A stretch of DNA of 64,000 bases from Clostridium sp. (GCA_018362895.1 JAHALR010000010.1:101909-165908); one strand, 5' to 3'. Shown: positions 50,873-59,832, counted from the stretch's first letter. The notes: a model not told the origin generated them from the letters alone. Numbers and translations are program-made.

Positions 50873-51545
50873 CAAGGATTTACTGACTGAATTTTTTGCA
50901 AAAAAAAACTATTCCTACCTTAAAGAAGTTTTAAAAAATTCTTCATCAAATTATGAAAAGGGCTTCCTTGCCAGAATATATCTAGAAGAAAAAAATTATC
51001 AAAAAGCTGCGGAATTATATGAACAGGCAGGCATGCTTTTTGAATATGGAAGATGTCAGTTATTGCAAGGCGAATTTAACAAAACAAAAGACATTTGGGG
51101 CTCAATAAAAGAAGAAAATCCCGCTGTCTTGTGGGGTAAATCACTATTAGAATTTATTAATCTTTATGTGATTAACATACCGACTTTTTTTCAAATCAGA
51201 GCATTTTTGGAAGTCGATCTTGATGCTCTTCTAAATGCTAATCTTATTACATATTGTGAAAATATAGTTAACGGAGCCCATTTACTTGCACAAAACAATC
51301 AGGAAAGCTATAAATTTATAGGCAGGGTTTTTGTAAACAATGGTTATTTTGACCTAGCTGATTTGTTTCTGCAAAAAGCAAAAGATGTCTGTTATGTTGA
51401 CCCTGAAGTCCATTTTCTTCTTGCAAAATGCTATATACACAATAAAGACATACAAAGTGCCAGAAAAGCACTCGAAACAAGTCTTGAAAAGGGATTTGGC
51501 TATTATCCAGCAAAAAAACTGCTGGATGAGATAAATTTAAGTTGA
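50865..51545 (+). CDS. TPR-like protein, 226 aa
   Basis: Soluble helical protein with TPR-like repeats: GFLARIYLEEKNYQKAAELY near the N-terminus, then repeats near residues 145-220 (IGRVFVNNGYFDLADLFLQK, FLLAKCYIHNKDIQSARKAL). It has no signal peptide, unlike the exported TPR protein upstream. Its start overlaps csrA (8 bases), so the two are translated together. The linkage hints at a role in flagellar or CsrA control, but this is inference. Confidence 0.75.
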   Translation: MNNKDLLTEFFAKKNYSYLKEVLKNSSSNYEKGFLARIYLEEKNYQKAAELYEQAGMLFEYGRCQLLQGEFNKTKDIWGSIKEENPAVLWGKSLLEFINLYVINIPTFFQIRAFLEVDLDALLNANLITYCENIVNGAHLLAQNNQESYKFIGRVFVNNGYFDLADLFLQKAKDVCYVDPEVHFLLAKCYIHNKDIQSARKALETSLEKGFGYYPAKKLLDEINLS

Positions 51546-51576
51546 AACTTTGCCCGTTTATGAGGTAAAATAACTG

Positions 51577-51582
51577 TATAAT
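51577..51582 (+). promoter_or_regulatory. Candidate -10 box for clpC
   Basis: TATAAT 20 bp before the clpC ATG, followed by AGGAG as ribosome-binding site; no good -35 box at normal spacing. Confidence 0.4.
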
Positions 51583-51601
51583 AATACGACAGGAGTTAGT
51601 A

Positions 51602-54064
51602 ATGTTTGAACGTTTTACAGAGAAAGCGATAAAAGTAATCATGCTCGCACAAGAGGAAGCGAGAAGATTAGGTCATAATTTTGTCGGCACAGAGCAGGTT
51701 CTTCTCGGCTTGATTGGAGAAGGTACAGGGGTTGCCTCAAAAACATTAAAATCTATGGGCATAACACTCAAAGATGCAAGAGCAGAAGTTGAAAAAATTA
51801 TAGGCAGAGGTTCTGGCTTTGTGGCTGTTGAAATACCTTTTACACCTAGAGCAAAAAGGGTTCTTGAACTGTCATGGGATGAAGCCAGACAACTAGGTCA
51901 CAATTACATTGGTACTGAACATCTTCTTCTGGGGTTAATCAGAGAAGGTGAAGGGGTTGCAGCAAGAGTTTTAGAAAATCTTGGCGTAGACCTTAACAAA
52001 GTAAGAAGTAATGTAATAAAAATGCTTGGCGAATCAAAACCAACAGCACAAACAGCAACAGCCGGCAGTGCTTCCGGCGGGAAAACAAAAACTCCTTCAC
52101 TTGATGAATTTGGCACTGACTTGACACTTGCTGCACAAGAACAAAGACTTGACCCTGTTGTCGGAAGAGAAAAAGAAATCGAACGTGTTATACAAATTCT
52201 CGCACGAAGAACAAAAAATAACCCGGTTTTAATTGGTGAACCCGGCGTTGGTAAAACAGCTGTTGCAGAAGGTCTTGCCATCAGAATTGTTAATTCTGAT
52301 GTACCGGATATTCTTGAAGGCAAAAAAATCATACAGCTTGATATGGGGCTTCTTGTTGCCGGTACTAAATACAGAGGTGAGTTTGAAGAACGCCTCAAAA
52401 AGATTATGGATGAAATCAGACAGGCAGGTAACGTTATTCTTGTAATTGACGAAATGCATACCTTAATCGGTGCAGGTGCAGCAGAAGGCGCAATTGATGC
52501 TGCGAATATTTTAAAACCTGCTTTATCAAGAGGTGAAATTCAGGTTATCGGTGCAACAACACTGGATGAATACAGAAAATATGTTGAAAAAGACGCAGCT
52601 TTAGAAAGAAGATTCCAGCCTGTAATCATTGATGAACCTTCAATTGATGAGTCAATTGAAATTATCAGAGGTCTAAAATCAAAATATGAAGAACATCATA
52701 GACTAAAGATTTCAGATGAAGCTATCATTGCTGCCGTTTCACTTTCAGACAAATATATTACAGACAGATTCCTTCCGGATAAAGCAATTGATATTATCGA
52801 TGAAGCAAGTTCTAAAGTTAGACTGAACGTCAGCTCACTTCCTCCTGAAGGAAAAGAAATTGAAAAAGAATTGAAAAGCATCATCAAACAAAAAGAAGAT
52901 GCCATAAGAAATCAGGAATTTGAACATGCATCTAACCTCCGAGATAAAGAAGCTGATTTAAAAGAAAAAATCAGAGAAATGTCTCAACAATGGAAAGAAG
53001 CACACGATGCAAACAAACCTGTTGTAACACCTGAACACGTAGCTGAAGTAGTCAGCACAATGACAGGTATTCCAACAACAAAAATCACAGAAAAAGAATC
53101 AGAAAGACTGCTCAAACTCGAAGAAACTCTTCACAACAGAGTAATTGGACAAGATCAAGCAGTAGTTTCTCTTGCTAAAGCAATTAGACGTGCAAGAGTC
53201 GGCCTGAAAGCACCCAACAGACCTATTGGAAGCTTTATATTTGCCGGACCAACAGGTGTTGGTAAAACAGAACTTGCTAAAGCTCTTGCAGAAGCTGTTT
53301 TTGGTTCAGAAGATAACATGATAAGAGTTGATATGTCTGAATTTATGGAAAAACATTCAACTGCAAAACTTATCGGCTCTCCTCCGGGATATGTTGGTTA
53401 TGATGACGGGGGACATTTGACAGAAACTATCCGTAAAAAACCTTATTCAGTTGTACTGTTTGATGAAATTGAAAAAGCACACCCTGATGTATTCAACATC
53501 ATGCTCCAAATTCTTGATGACGGTCGTTTAACAGATGCAAAAGGAAGACACATAAACTTCAAAAACACAATCATCATTATGACGTCAAACGTTGGGGCGA
53601 GCATGATTACAACATCATCAAAACTCGGCTTCTCTGTTTCTAATGATGAAACTAAAGATAAATATGAACATCTCAAAGATACTGTTATGGAAGAAATGAA
53701 AAAGGCATTTAGACCTGAATTCCTTAACAGAATCGATGATATTATCGTATTCTCACACCTCAGCAAACCTGAAATCAGAGAAATTGTTGAACTTATGTTC
53801 AAAGATTTGCTCAAACGAATTCAGTCACATGACTTCACGATTGAAGTCTCTGACGAAGTTAAGGACTATCTTGCTGATGAAGGTTACTCTGAAGCATATG
53901 GTGCAAGACCGCTCAGAAGAGTTATTCAAAAGAAAATCGAAGACACTCTAGCTGAAGAAATCCTTAACGGCAAATATGTTGCAGGCGATGTAATTTCTGC
54001 CAAACTTGAAGACAAAAAGATAGTCTTTGAAAAGGTTGGTGAAAAAGCAGAAGCAGCAAAATAA
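51602..54064 (+). CDS. clpC: ATP-dependent Clp protease ATPase subunit ClpC
   Basis: HSP100 unfoldase that feeds ClpP. The 820-residue protein has two N-terminal Clp_N repeats (FTEKAIKVIMLAQEEARRLG; FTPRAKRVLELSWDEARQLG), AAA domain 1 with Walker A GEPGVGKT, a middle segment with a UVR motif (IRNQEFEHASNLRDKEADLK), AAA domain 2 with Walker A GPTGVGKT, and a C-terminal D2-small domain (YGARPLRRVIQKKIED). The UVR and middle region mark it as ClpC rather than ClpA or ClpB. It has its own promoter-like sequence and a terminator. clpP is about 6 kb downstream on the other strand. Confidence 0.97.
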   Translation: MFERFTEKAIKVIMLAQEEARRLGHNFVGTEQVLLGLIGEGTGVASKTLKSMGITLKDARAEVEKIIGRGSGFVAVEIPFTPRAKRVLELSWDEARQLGHNYIGTEHLLLGLIREGEGVAARVLENLGVDLNKVRSNVIKMLGESKPTAQTATAGSASGGKTKTPSLDEFGTDLTLAAQEQRLDPVVGREKEIERVIQILARRTKNNPVLIGEPGVGKTAVAEGLAIRIVNSDVPDILEGKKIIQLDMGLLVAGTKYRGEFEERLKKIMDEIRQAGNVILVIDEMHTLIGAGAAEGAIDAANILKPALSRGEIQVIGATTLDEYRKYVEKDAALERRFQPVIIDEPSIDESIEIIRGLKSKYEEHHRLKISDEAIIAAVSLSDKYITDRFLPDKAIDIIDEASSKVRLNVSSLPPEGKEIEKELKSIIKQKEDAIRNQEFEHASNLRDKEADLKEKIREMSQQWKEAHDANKPVVTPEHVAEVVSTMTGIPTTKITEKESERLLKLEETLHNRVIGQDQAVVSLAKAIRRARVGLKAPNRPIGSFIFAGPTGVGKTELAKALAEAVFGSEDNMIRVDMSEFMEKHSTAKLIGSPPGYVGYDDGGHLTETIRKKPYSVVLFDEIEKAHPDVFNIMLQILDDGRLTDAKGRHINFKNTIIIMTSNVGASMITTSSKLGFSVSNDETKDKYEHLKDTVMEEMKKAFRPEFLNRIDDIIVFSHLSKPEIREIVELMFKDLLKRIQSHDFTIEVSDEVKDYLADEGYSEAYGARPLRRVIQKKIEDTLAEEILNGKYVAGDVISAKLEDKKIVFEKVGEKAEAAK

Positions 54065-54081
54065 ATAAAAAATGTAAAACA

Positions 54082-54117
54082 AAAAGACAGGTTTTAAAAG
54101 ACCTGTCTTTTGTTTTA
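54082..54117. terminator. Bidirectional terminator after clpC
   Basis: AAAAGACAGGT (54082-54092) pairs with ACCTGTCTTTT (54101-54111). Placed between clpC and the convergent methyltransferase gene. Confidence 0.92.
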
Positions 54118-54186
54118 TTAATAACAACTGCATTCTTGCATATTTTTATAAATAATTGCGTAATGACCTGTTAGAAGCCAAGAAGA

Positions 54187-54744
54187 TTAAACTAATTTTA
54201 AAGCCATTAGCAGACCCGCAGGAAGATCCAAAACCTGAGACTGGTATCTTGTATCATTTTTTATTTCTTCAAGGAAATCAGCCACCTTAGCAGCGTGTGA
54301 TGTGACATTATCAGCAAGTATAATTGCCCCCTTTTGAAGGTTGTCTTTTAACAAATCAAAATACTGAATATATTCGGATTTGTTTGCATCAACAAATACC
54401 ATATCAGGTATAAAATCCAATTCAGCAAGAATTTCTAAAGCTCTGCCCTGTTTAAAAGTTACATAGGCAGACAGACCACATTTTTCAATATTTTCACGGG
54501 CAATGGACTGGCGTTTTTCATAAAATTCAATTGTAGCCAAATGCCCACCATTCCCAGATTCTTTTAAAGCATCAGCAATCCACAAAGTAGAATATCCGTT
54601 AGAAGTCCCTATTTCCAAAACATTTTTAACTTTCGAAATTTTTATTAACATACTGATAAATTCAGCAGTTTGACGGGATATATTCCAAAACTCATGCTGA
54701 GTTTTTTCAAGTTCAGATAAAATTTCTAGCGTAAATGTATCCAT
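54187..54744 (-). CDS. Class I SAM-dependent O-methyltransferase (Methyltransf_3 type)
   Basis: A 185-residue methyltransferase related to caffeoyl-CoA/catechol O-methyltransferases. The SAM site is VLEIGTSNGYSTLWIADAL (motif I), the metal-site region reads DMVFVDANKSEYIQYFDLL, and ILADNVTSHAAKVADF supplies the second metal ligands. The substrate is unknown. It follows the beta-propeller gene by 5 bp and is probably in the grpE-dnaJ transcript. Confidence 0.85.
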   Translation of the reverse strand: MDTFTLEILSELEKTQHEFWNISRQTAEFISMLIKISKVKNVLEIGTSNGYSTLWIADALKESGNGGHLATIEFYEKRQSIARENIEKCGLSAYVTFKQGRALEILAELDFIPDMVFVDANKSEYIQYFDLLKDNLQKGAIILADNVTSHAAKVADFLEEIKNDTRYQSQVLDLPAGLLMALKLV

Positions 54745-54749
54745 TTTGT

Positions 54750-56216
54750 TTATTTTAACCTTTTATTTATCAGCTGCAAATCATTAATAAACAAAGGGGT
54801 TGTAACAGTTTGCAGCACAGTATTTGTTTTCATATCATAAACCAGATATTTTTTATCCGTAACATTTGTAATCAACAAAATATTTGTATTAGGAACCTGA
54901 ACAAGTTTTTTTGAAAAACCTGTTGACGGAAGTTTTACAATTGTTTCCATCGAAAAATCTTCCAAATTAAATATATCCAGTTCGTTTGAAGCACAGAGTA
55001 TATAGAGCTTATTTTCCTTCAAAAACATATCAACAGGCTTTTTCGCAACAGGCTGTTTATAGATAATATCTTGGATATCATTATCAATAACTAGTAATTC
55101 ATCTTCAGTTCTTGAAAGAGCATAGATATTATCTCCTTTAACTATCAGTTTTGAGATATTTGATGCATTATAAATGAATTTATTAGTATAAGACTCATCT
55201 AATGTCAGAGTATAAATATCACCTGTGTTTTTATCAATATAAGCTATTTGTTTATCATCAGCACTTATTGTTATATGCTTCGGATAACCTTTAATTTTAA
55301 TTTTCTCAACCAAAGTCATAGATTTCAAGTCTATTAAAAAGATAGATTGATCGTCATCAACAGCTACATAAGCTTTTGCCTTGTCAGAAGTTAAAATAAT
55401 TTCTGAAGGTTGATAAGCAAGATCGATTTTTCTTGCAAGAACTTCCTGTTTTACATCAGCAACATCAATATATGTTTTGCCTGATGCAGCAATTAGAATA
55501 TAGTCATCATTGCATACAGGCTGAATAAACTTGGGTAAATTTTCCATCTTTAATGTAAATTTAGGGGTTGTAGAATCTGAAGGAATAACATTAATCAGCT
55601 TAGAATCCAAAGATGTAACCAAGAGAGTCCTTCCGGCCATATAAGGAACAGGAACAATCTTTGTACTTACCGGATTTTTTTTGACCTCAACGGCCCCCTG
55701 AAAAATGTTATTAACAGAAGAATTCTTCAAAGCAACTTTCAAATCACCTAACATAATCTGCATATCTTCAGGAAATATTAATCCGGGCGGCACAAGCATA
55801 TCCTGAGGTAAAAGACCCGTTTTCACAATAAATGGAATATTATTAGAAGCCGTAACAGTCAACTTACCATCCTTAGTTTTTATCACTTTAAGAAAAGCAT
55901 AGTTTGAATCGAAAACTACGACATCAGGAAGCTGTGCAAGTTTTTTATTCGCAGGATAAGTAGAAACTACTTTACCAACAGCATTTCGCTTTGGATTAGA
56001 CGGAAGAACGGGAATATAAACAGTCCCGTCCGGAAGGGTAATCAATCCGTCAAAACGAACAGAAGCTTTTGGCAAGTCAGATTTAATTGTTTGTAAAATA
56101 TTATCAGGTAGTTTTGTAGCAAACGCTGACATAGAAGTAAGCAAATATGCAAGAAGTGCTATGACAAAACTCTTAAATTCGATTCTTACTATTCTTCCGA
56201 CTTTTTTTATTTCCAT
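54750..56216 (-). CDS. Exported beta-propeller protein
   Basis: A 488-residue protein with an N-terminal hydrophobic signal (SFVIALLAYLLTSMSAFA). The last 270 residues contain repeated blades of YVTN/NHL-like style, such as KAYVAVDDDQSIFLIDLKSM, QIAYIDKNTGDIYTLTLDE and LYILCASNELDIFNLEDFSM. The first part after the signal contains LITLPDGTVYIPVLPSNP. Such propellers often bind other proteins at the surface or in the periplasm. The neighbours are dnaJ upstream and an O-methyltransferase downstream; no functional link is evident. Confidence 0.8.
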   Translation of the reverse strand: MEIKKVGRIVRIEFKSFVIALLAYLLTSMSAFATKLPDNILQTIKSDLPKASVRFDGLITLPDGTVYIPVLPSNPKRNAVGKVVSTYPANKKLAQLPDVVVFDSNYAFLKVIKTKDGKLTVTASNNIPFIVKTGLLPQDMLVPPGLIFPEDMQIMLGDLKVALKNSSVNNIFQGAVEVKKNPVSTKIVPVPYMAGRTLLVTSLDSKLINVIPSDSTTPKFTLKMENLPKFIQPVCNDDYILIAASGKTYIDVADVKQEVLARKIDLAYQPSEIILTSDKAKAYVAVDDDQSIFLIDLKSMTLVEKIKIKGYPKHITISADDKQIAYIDKNTGDIYTLTLDESYTNKFIYNASNISKLIVKGDNIYALSRTEDELLVIDNDIQDIIYKQPVAKKPVDMFLKENKLYILCASNELDIFNLEDFSMETIVKLPSTGFSKKLVQVPNTNILLITNVTDKKYLVYDMKTNTVLQTVTTPLFINDLQLINKRLK

Positions 56217-56233
56217 TAATATATTCCGATTCG

Positions 56234-57358
56234 TTAGCTGTGAATTGCATTTTTAAATTTGTCTATGAATTTTTCATTAGGTTTTTTGTTTTCAGACAAT
56301 TCAAAAAGTTTTTTATACAATCTCTTTTCTTCATCATTAAGAGATTTTGGTGTTTTATATTTTACAACAACCATATGGTCACCTCTTTTTTCAGGATGAC
56401 CGAGATAGGGTATACCTGCATTTTTTATAGTAAGTATTTTACCATATTCTATACCTGCTGGCACAACCAGTTCCTTAAGGCCATGAATTGTATCAATCTG
56501 AATGTTATCTCCTAATACAGCCTGTGGAAAGCTTACATACAATTCCGAATATACATTGAATCCATCTCGTTTGAAAGTTTTGTGAGGCTTAACATACATA
56601 ATAATATATAAATCACCGCTTGAACCGCCGTTTTTGCCTGCATCACCTTCATTTGCAACTCTAATTTTAGCATTGTTATCAACACCGGCAGGTATCTTAA
56701 CTTTAATAGTTTTTTCTGTTTCAACTCTACCTTCGCCATGACACTTTTTGCATGGAGCACCTATTATCTGTCCCTTTCCTCCACATTTTGGACATGTCGT
56801 CACCTGTTGTATACTGCCCAGAATAGTTCTGGTTAATTGAACAACCCTGCCTTTACCATTACATTCAGGACAAACTGAGGGTTTTGTTCCCGGTTCTGCA
56901 CCAGTTCCATAACAATCTTTGCACATTTCAAGATGATCAATCTTAATCTCTTTTTCTACACCAAATGCAGCTTCTTCAAATTCAAGCTCAATATCAAGCC
57001 TCAAATCGTGACCTCTTTGAGGTGCATTTGGATCAGCAGCTTGCGAAGCAAAGCCACCCATTCCTCCGAAAAAGGTTTCAAAAATATCATTTATATTTCC
57101 AAAACCAAAGTCAAAAGGTCCTGAAGTATCATAACCTGCATTTGACAGACCTTCTTCACCGTATCTATCATATAAAGAACGTTTTTCCTGGTCAGAAAGG
57201 GTTTCATATGCTTTTCCCAGTTCTTTAAATTTTTCCTCCGCATCCGGAGCTTTGTTCACATCCGGATGTAATTCTCTTGCTTTTTTTCTAAAAGCACTTT
57301 TTATTTCAGCCTGTGTTGCATCTGCGCTTACACCTAATATCTCGTAATAATTTGCCAT
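56234..57358 (-). CDS. dnaJ: Chaperone DnaJ
   Basis: Hsp40 co-chaperone. The 374-residue type I protein has the J domain with the HPD motif (RELHPDVNKAP), a Gly/Phe region (GFGNINDIFETFFGGMGG), four CxxCxGxG zinc repeats (CKDCYGTG, CPECNGKG, CPKCGGKG, CKKCHGEG) and the substrate-binding C-terminus. It is 6 bp from grpE. dnaK is not between them and not in the window. Confidence 0.97.
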   Translation of the reverse strand: MANYYEILGVSADATQAEIKSAFRKKARELHPDVNKAPDAEEKFKELGKAYETLSDQEKRSLYDRYGEEGLSNAGYDTSGPFDFGFGNINDIFETFFGGMGGFASQAADPNAPQRGHDLRLDIELEFEEAAFGVEKEIKIDHLEMCKDCYGTGAEPGTKPSVCPECNGKGRVVQLTRTILGSIQQVTTCPKCGGKGQIIGAPCKKCHGEGRVETEKTIKVKIPAGVDNNAKIRVANEGDAGKNGGSSGDLYIIMYVKPHKTFKRDGFNVYSELYVSFPQAVLGDNIQIDTIHGLKELVVPAGIEYGKILTIKNAGIPYLGHPEKRGDHMVVVKYKTPKSLNDEEKRLYKKLFELSENKKPNEKFIDKFKNAIHS

Positions 57359-57364
57359 ATTCCC

Positions 57365-57949
57365 CTATTCACTGACTGCCACATTAACAAGCGACGGTCT
57401 CAATACTTTATCGCCAAGTTTATAACCTTTTTGTAACTCATTTATAATTGTATTTTCAGGATATTCATTTGTTGGTGTTTGCATAACCGCCTCGTGAAGA
57501 TTTGGGTCAAACTCTTTATCCTTGGTATCTATAATTTCCATACCCATTTTAGCTAAAACATCATAAATCTGTTTGAAGACCATATCATAACTTTCCTTGA
57601 CAGTATTGACGTCTTCAACATTTTCGACTGAAGCTTTTGCTCTGTCTATATTATCCAAAGCTTCAATCATTTTTTTCAACGTTTCTTCAGCACCGTACTT
57701 TAACAAAGCCTCACGCTCTTGCATCTGTCTTTTTCTATAATTGTCAAAATCAGCAGCAAGTCTTATATATTGATTGTTAATTTTATCAATTTCTTCTTTT
57801 AAAGATGAAATTGCTGTTTCGCATTCAGCATCCGCAGGTTCTTCAATAGATTCAATTGATTCATTTTTTTCTGCTTCTGTTTCAGGAGCAAAAGGATTGT
57901 TTTCACATTTTATTTCATCTAGATTCTTATCTTCGTTATGTTTCCCCAT
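57365..57949 (-). CDS. grpE: Nucleotide exchange factor GrpE
   Basis: DnaK co-chaperone. The 194-residue protein has an acidic disordered N-terminus, a long coiled coil (LKEEIDKINNQYIRLAADFD, then NYRKRQMQEREALLKYGAEE) and the beta domain (FDPNLHEAVMQTPTNEYPEN, GYKLGDKVLRPSLVNVA). It heads the grpE-dnaJ run. No CIRCE element (the HrcA operator) is visible in the 254 bp upstream, so heat-shock control by that route is not supported here. That AT-rich stretch to 58203 shows no other gene. Confidence 0.95.
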   Translation of the reverse strand: MGKHNEDKNLDEIKCENNPFAPETEAEKNESIESIEEPADAECETAISSLKEEIDKINNQYIRLAADFDNYRKRQMQEREALLKYGAEETLKKMIEALDNIDRAKASVENVEDVNTVKESYDMVFKQIYDVLAKMGMEIIDTKDKEFDPNLHEAVMQTPTNEYPENTIINELQKGYKLGDKVLRPSLVNVAVSE

Positions 57950-58203
57950 AATATCGCCCTTTTATAAATAACAATACTATAATTATAAGTTATCAAACTA
58001 TTTACTCAAGGAATTTTAATTTTTTCTTAACTTTTATACGAACATAGACGAGAAGTGCGTACAGATTGTTTCTAAAAAAATATGTTAAGAAATGTAATGA
58101 AAAATGATAAAACTGAATTTCAAACTTTTTGATTGTTTTTATATAAGTACGAGGTATATAAAAAATATTTCAAAAGTAGATAAGTTTGATGAAGGAGTAA
58201 ATT

Positions 58204-58368
58204 ATGAACGTATCAGCAATCGGAAATTTATTTGCAGCTAAACCGGAAACAGCAGGAACTTTAGCTCACAAACCAATCGAAACAGCAGGGACACTGGCTT
58301 TCGGCGGAGCAGAAACCGCAGGCTCACTTGCAAACAATGCAGGCGGAACATTTTGTGCAATGGCATAA
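58204..58368 (+). CDS. Small ETAG[TS]LA-repeat peptide, 54 aa
   Basis: Short ORF with a strong ribosome-binding site (GAAGGAG seven bases before ATG). After MNVSAIGNLFAAKP it carries three copies of the seven-residue motif ETAGTLA, ETAGTLA and ETAGSLA, at spacing of 11-12 residues, and ends NNAGGTFCAMA with one cysteine. It has no signal peptide or membrane segment. The precise amino-acid repetition, with some synonymous codon differences between copies, argues for selection on the peptide. I know no family with this pattern. A peptide precursor, a small structural protein or a docking peptide are all possible. Confidence 0.65.
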   Translation: MNVSAIGNLFAAKPETAGTLAHKPIETAGTLAFGGAETAGSLANNAGGTFCAMA

Positions 58369-58428
58369 ATAAGGCAAAGTTTTTATCATAAGAGATAACG
58401 GCAGACTACTATTCAACCGGGGTGGACA

Positions 58429-58575
58429 ATGAACGAAGTAAGAATAGCTAATTATACGCTATTAATTACATTATTATTGATAATGGGCGTATTCTACACA
58501 TCAATTCAATCATTATCACAAACAAATAAAAACTATGGAGAATATCCATCAATAATATCAGGTTACAGATATTAA
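58429..58575 (+). CDS. Small single-pass membrane protein, 48 aa
   Basis: ATG 58429 preceded by GGGGTGG opens MNEVRIANYTLLITLLLIMG, with one membrane segment through VFYTSI, then a polar Asn/Tyr-rich tail (TNKNYGEYPSIISGYRY). It follows the ETAG-repeat peptide gene by 60 bp and precedes a terminator, so the two probably form a two-gene transcript. Unrecognised; a partner or immunity-type role for the upstream peptide is only a guess. Confidence 0.55.
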   Translation: MNEVRIANYTLLITLLLIMGVFYTSIQSLSQTNKNYGEYPSIISGYRY

Positions 58576-58590
58576 AAAGTATAAGGAGAA

Positions 58591-58620
58591 AAAAGAAGCA
58601 CCTTCCGGTGCTTCTTTTTT
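58591..58620. terminator. Bidirectional terminator after the small-peptide pair
   Basis: AAAAGAAGCACC (58591-58602) pairs with GGTGCTTCTTTT (58607-58618) across TTCC, with runs of A and T on the two sides. Confidence 0.92.
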
Positions 58621-58623
58621 ATT

Positions 58624-58896
58624 TTATTTTGTACCATGAATTGCCTGATAACAATCTTTGCAATAAACTTCCTTACCCATAATAGGTTTAAAAGGAACCT
58701 GGGTTTGTGCACCACATTTTGAACAAACAACATCATACATCTTTTTTCTGTTATTTTGTCTTCTTTTTTTTCTACATTCCGGGCAACGTTTTGGTTTATT
58801 TACCAATCCTTTTTCTGCGTAAAATTCCTGCTCACCTGCCGTAAACACAAATTCTGCTGAACAGTCTTCACAGATGAGTTTTTCGTCTTGATACAT
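58624..58896 (-). CDS. Zinc-ribbon protein with two C4 motifs, 90 aa
   Basis: Four CxxC knuckles form two zinc sites: CEDC and CPEC in the first half, CSKC and CKDC in the second. Between them is a basic segment (RKKRRQNNRKKMYD). The first half, ICEDCSAEFVFTAGEQEFYA followed by KPKRCPEC, matches a widespread probable zinc-ribbon domain found in short bacterial proteins. AAGGAG precedes the ATG. The role is unknown; the basic linker suggests nucleic-acid contact. Confidence 0.85.
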   Translation of the reverse strand: MYQDEKLICEDCSAEFVFTAGEQEFYAEKGLVNKPKRCPECRKKRRQNNRKKMYDVVCSKCGAQTQVPFKPIMGKEVYCKDCYQAIHGTK

Positions 58897-58985
58897 TTTG
58901 AGAGTCTCCTTGTTAGATAATTGGTAAATAATTTACCAGATAATATTAGACATATTTTATAACTTTTTTTTGTTTTAATCAAGAA

Positions 58986-59022
58986 AATAAAAAGCCCTTT
59001 GCAATAAGATTGCAAGGGCTTT
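58986..59022 (-). terminator. Terminator of the coiled-coil protein gene
   Basis: On the minus strand AAAGCCCTTGCAAT pairs with ATTGCAAAGGGCTTT with one bulged base, then TTTTATTTT follows. It lies 45 bp beyond the stop of the 181-residue gene. Confidence 0.8.
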
Positions 59023-59066
59023 AATATATTTTCACACATCACGAGGAATTATTAATTACTTATTCA

Positions 59067-59612
59067 TTATACATATTTAGGAGCTGAGGCTTCTATTCCT
59101 TTTTGTTCAGCCTCTTCAACACTCTTGAGTTCGGCTTCTGCTGCTTTTAACTGTGTATCTATTTGCAATTTTTGGTTTTGAATATCAGTTTCCAAGCGTT
59201 TTACCTTTGCAGCTTCAGCTTTACCTGCTGCATCAAGAGCCTGTTTGAAGAATGCGTTGAAAATAAAGTATTGGTTAGCGAAGATAGAACCCGGGTTAGT
59301 TGGATCAACAGCCATTCCGTATTGACCATTGGAGGCAGCGTTCATATTCATAATGTTTGCATTATAAATCTGAGATGATCTAGCAGCTTCAAATAGTGAC
59401 TTAGGAACACTATTATTAAAGAAGTTCATTTGAGCACCGAAGATGCTAGCCGGTGAGCTCATAAACTCACTTGGCGAAATAACTCCATCTGCTACGTTAC
59501 CCGCATACACAGCCAAATCTTGAAGCCGTTGGGCCAACTCCATTTGTCTATATTGGAGCTGATTGATTCGCTGAGTCAATTGTAGCTTTCGCATTGTAAA
59601 AATTGCGTACAC
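59067..59612 (-). CDS. Coiled-coil protein, paralogue of the 22576 protein, 181 aa
   Basis: Unrecognised. It begins at GTG 59612, since TAGGAG lies at the right distance; a later ATG (59594) would leave that site far upstream. The N-terminus (RINQLQYRQMELAQRLQDLA) is helical, the middle is Asn/Ser/Phe-rich (IYNANIMNMNAASNGQYGMA), and the C-terminus is a coiled coil (VKRLETDIQNQKLQIDTQLK then AAEAELKS). Layout and C-terminal pattern match the 101-residue protein at 22576, with a middle insertion. No signal peptide is present. Small helical proteins of this type can be filament subunits or chaperones, but this is speculation. Confidence 0.75.
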   Translation of the reverse strand: MYAIFTMRKLQLTQRINQLQYRQMELAQRLQDLAVYAGNVADGVISPSEFMSSPASIFGAQMNFFNNSVPKSLFEAARSSQIYNANIMNMNAASNGQYGMAVDPTNPGSIFANQYFIFNAFFKQALDAAGKAEAAKVKRLETDIQNQKLQIDTQLKAAEAELKSVEEAEQKGIEASAPKYV

Positions 59613-59790
59613 TGTTTTAATCTCCTACCATAACCAACTTTTTTCTAACCTTACACTTATATAAAAACATTTTAAAAAGTAAAATTGCCTAAAAGGTTTT
59701 ATAAAATTAAAAAAATGAGAAATTGCCTATTTCCCTTGATATATCCGGTTTTCAAACCCATTTCAGAAACTTTAATATATATAATTTAAA

Positions 59791-59832
59791 TACAAACTAG
59801 CTACTTTTTGTATAAAAAGTAGCTAGTTTGTA
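59791..59832. repeat. Perfect 19-bp inverted repeat with 4-bp loop
   Basis: TACAAACTAGCTACTTTTT (59791-59809), GTAT, then its exact reverse complement (59814-59832). It sits 33 bp beyond the clpP stop and about 180 bp before the coiled-coil gene. It may be the clpP terminator, though the run after it is mixed A/T rather than a pure T-tract. The rest of 59613-59864 is AT-rich with a repeated AAATTGCCTA and no gene. Confidence 0.8.

Noticed and set aside
57950..58203. CIRCE/HrcA operator before grpE
   Set aside because: No inverted repeat of the CIRCE type could be found on either strand.
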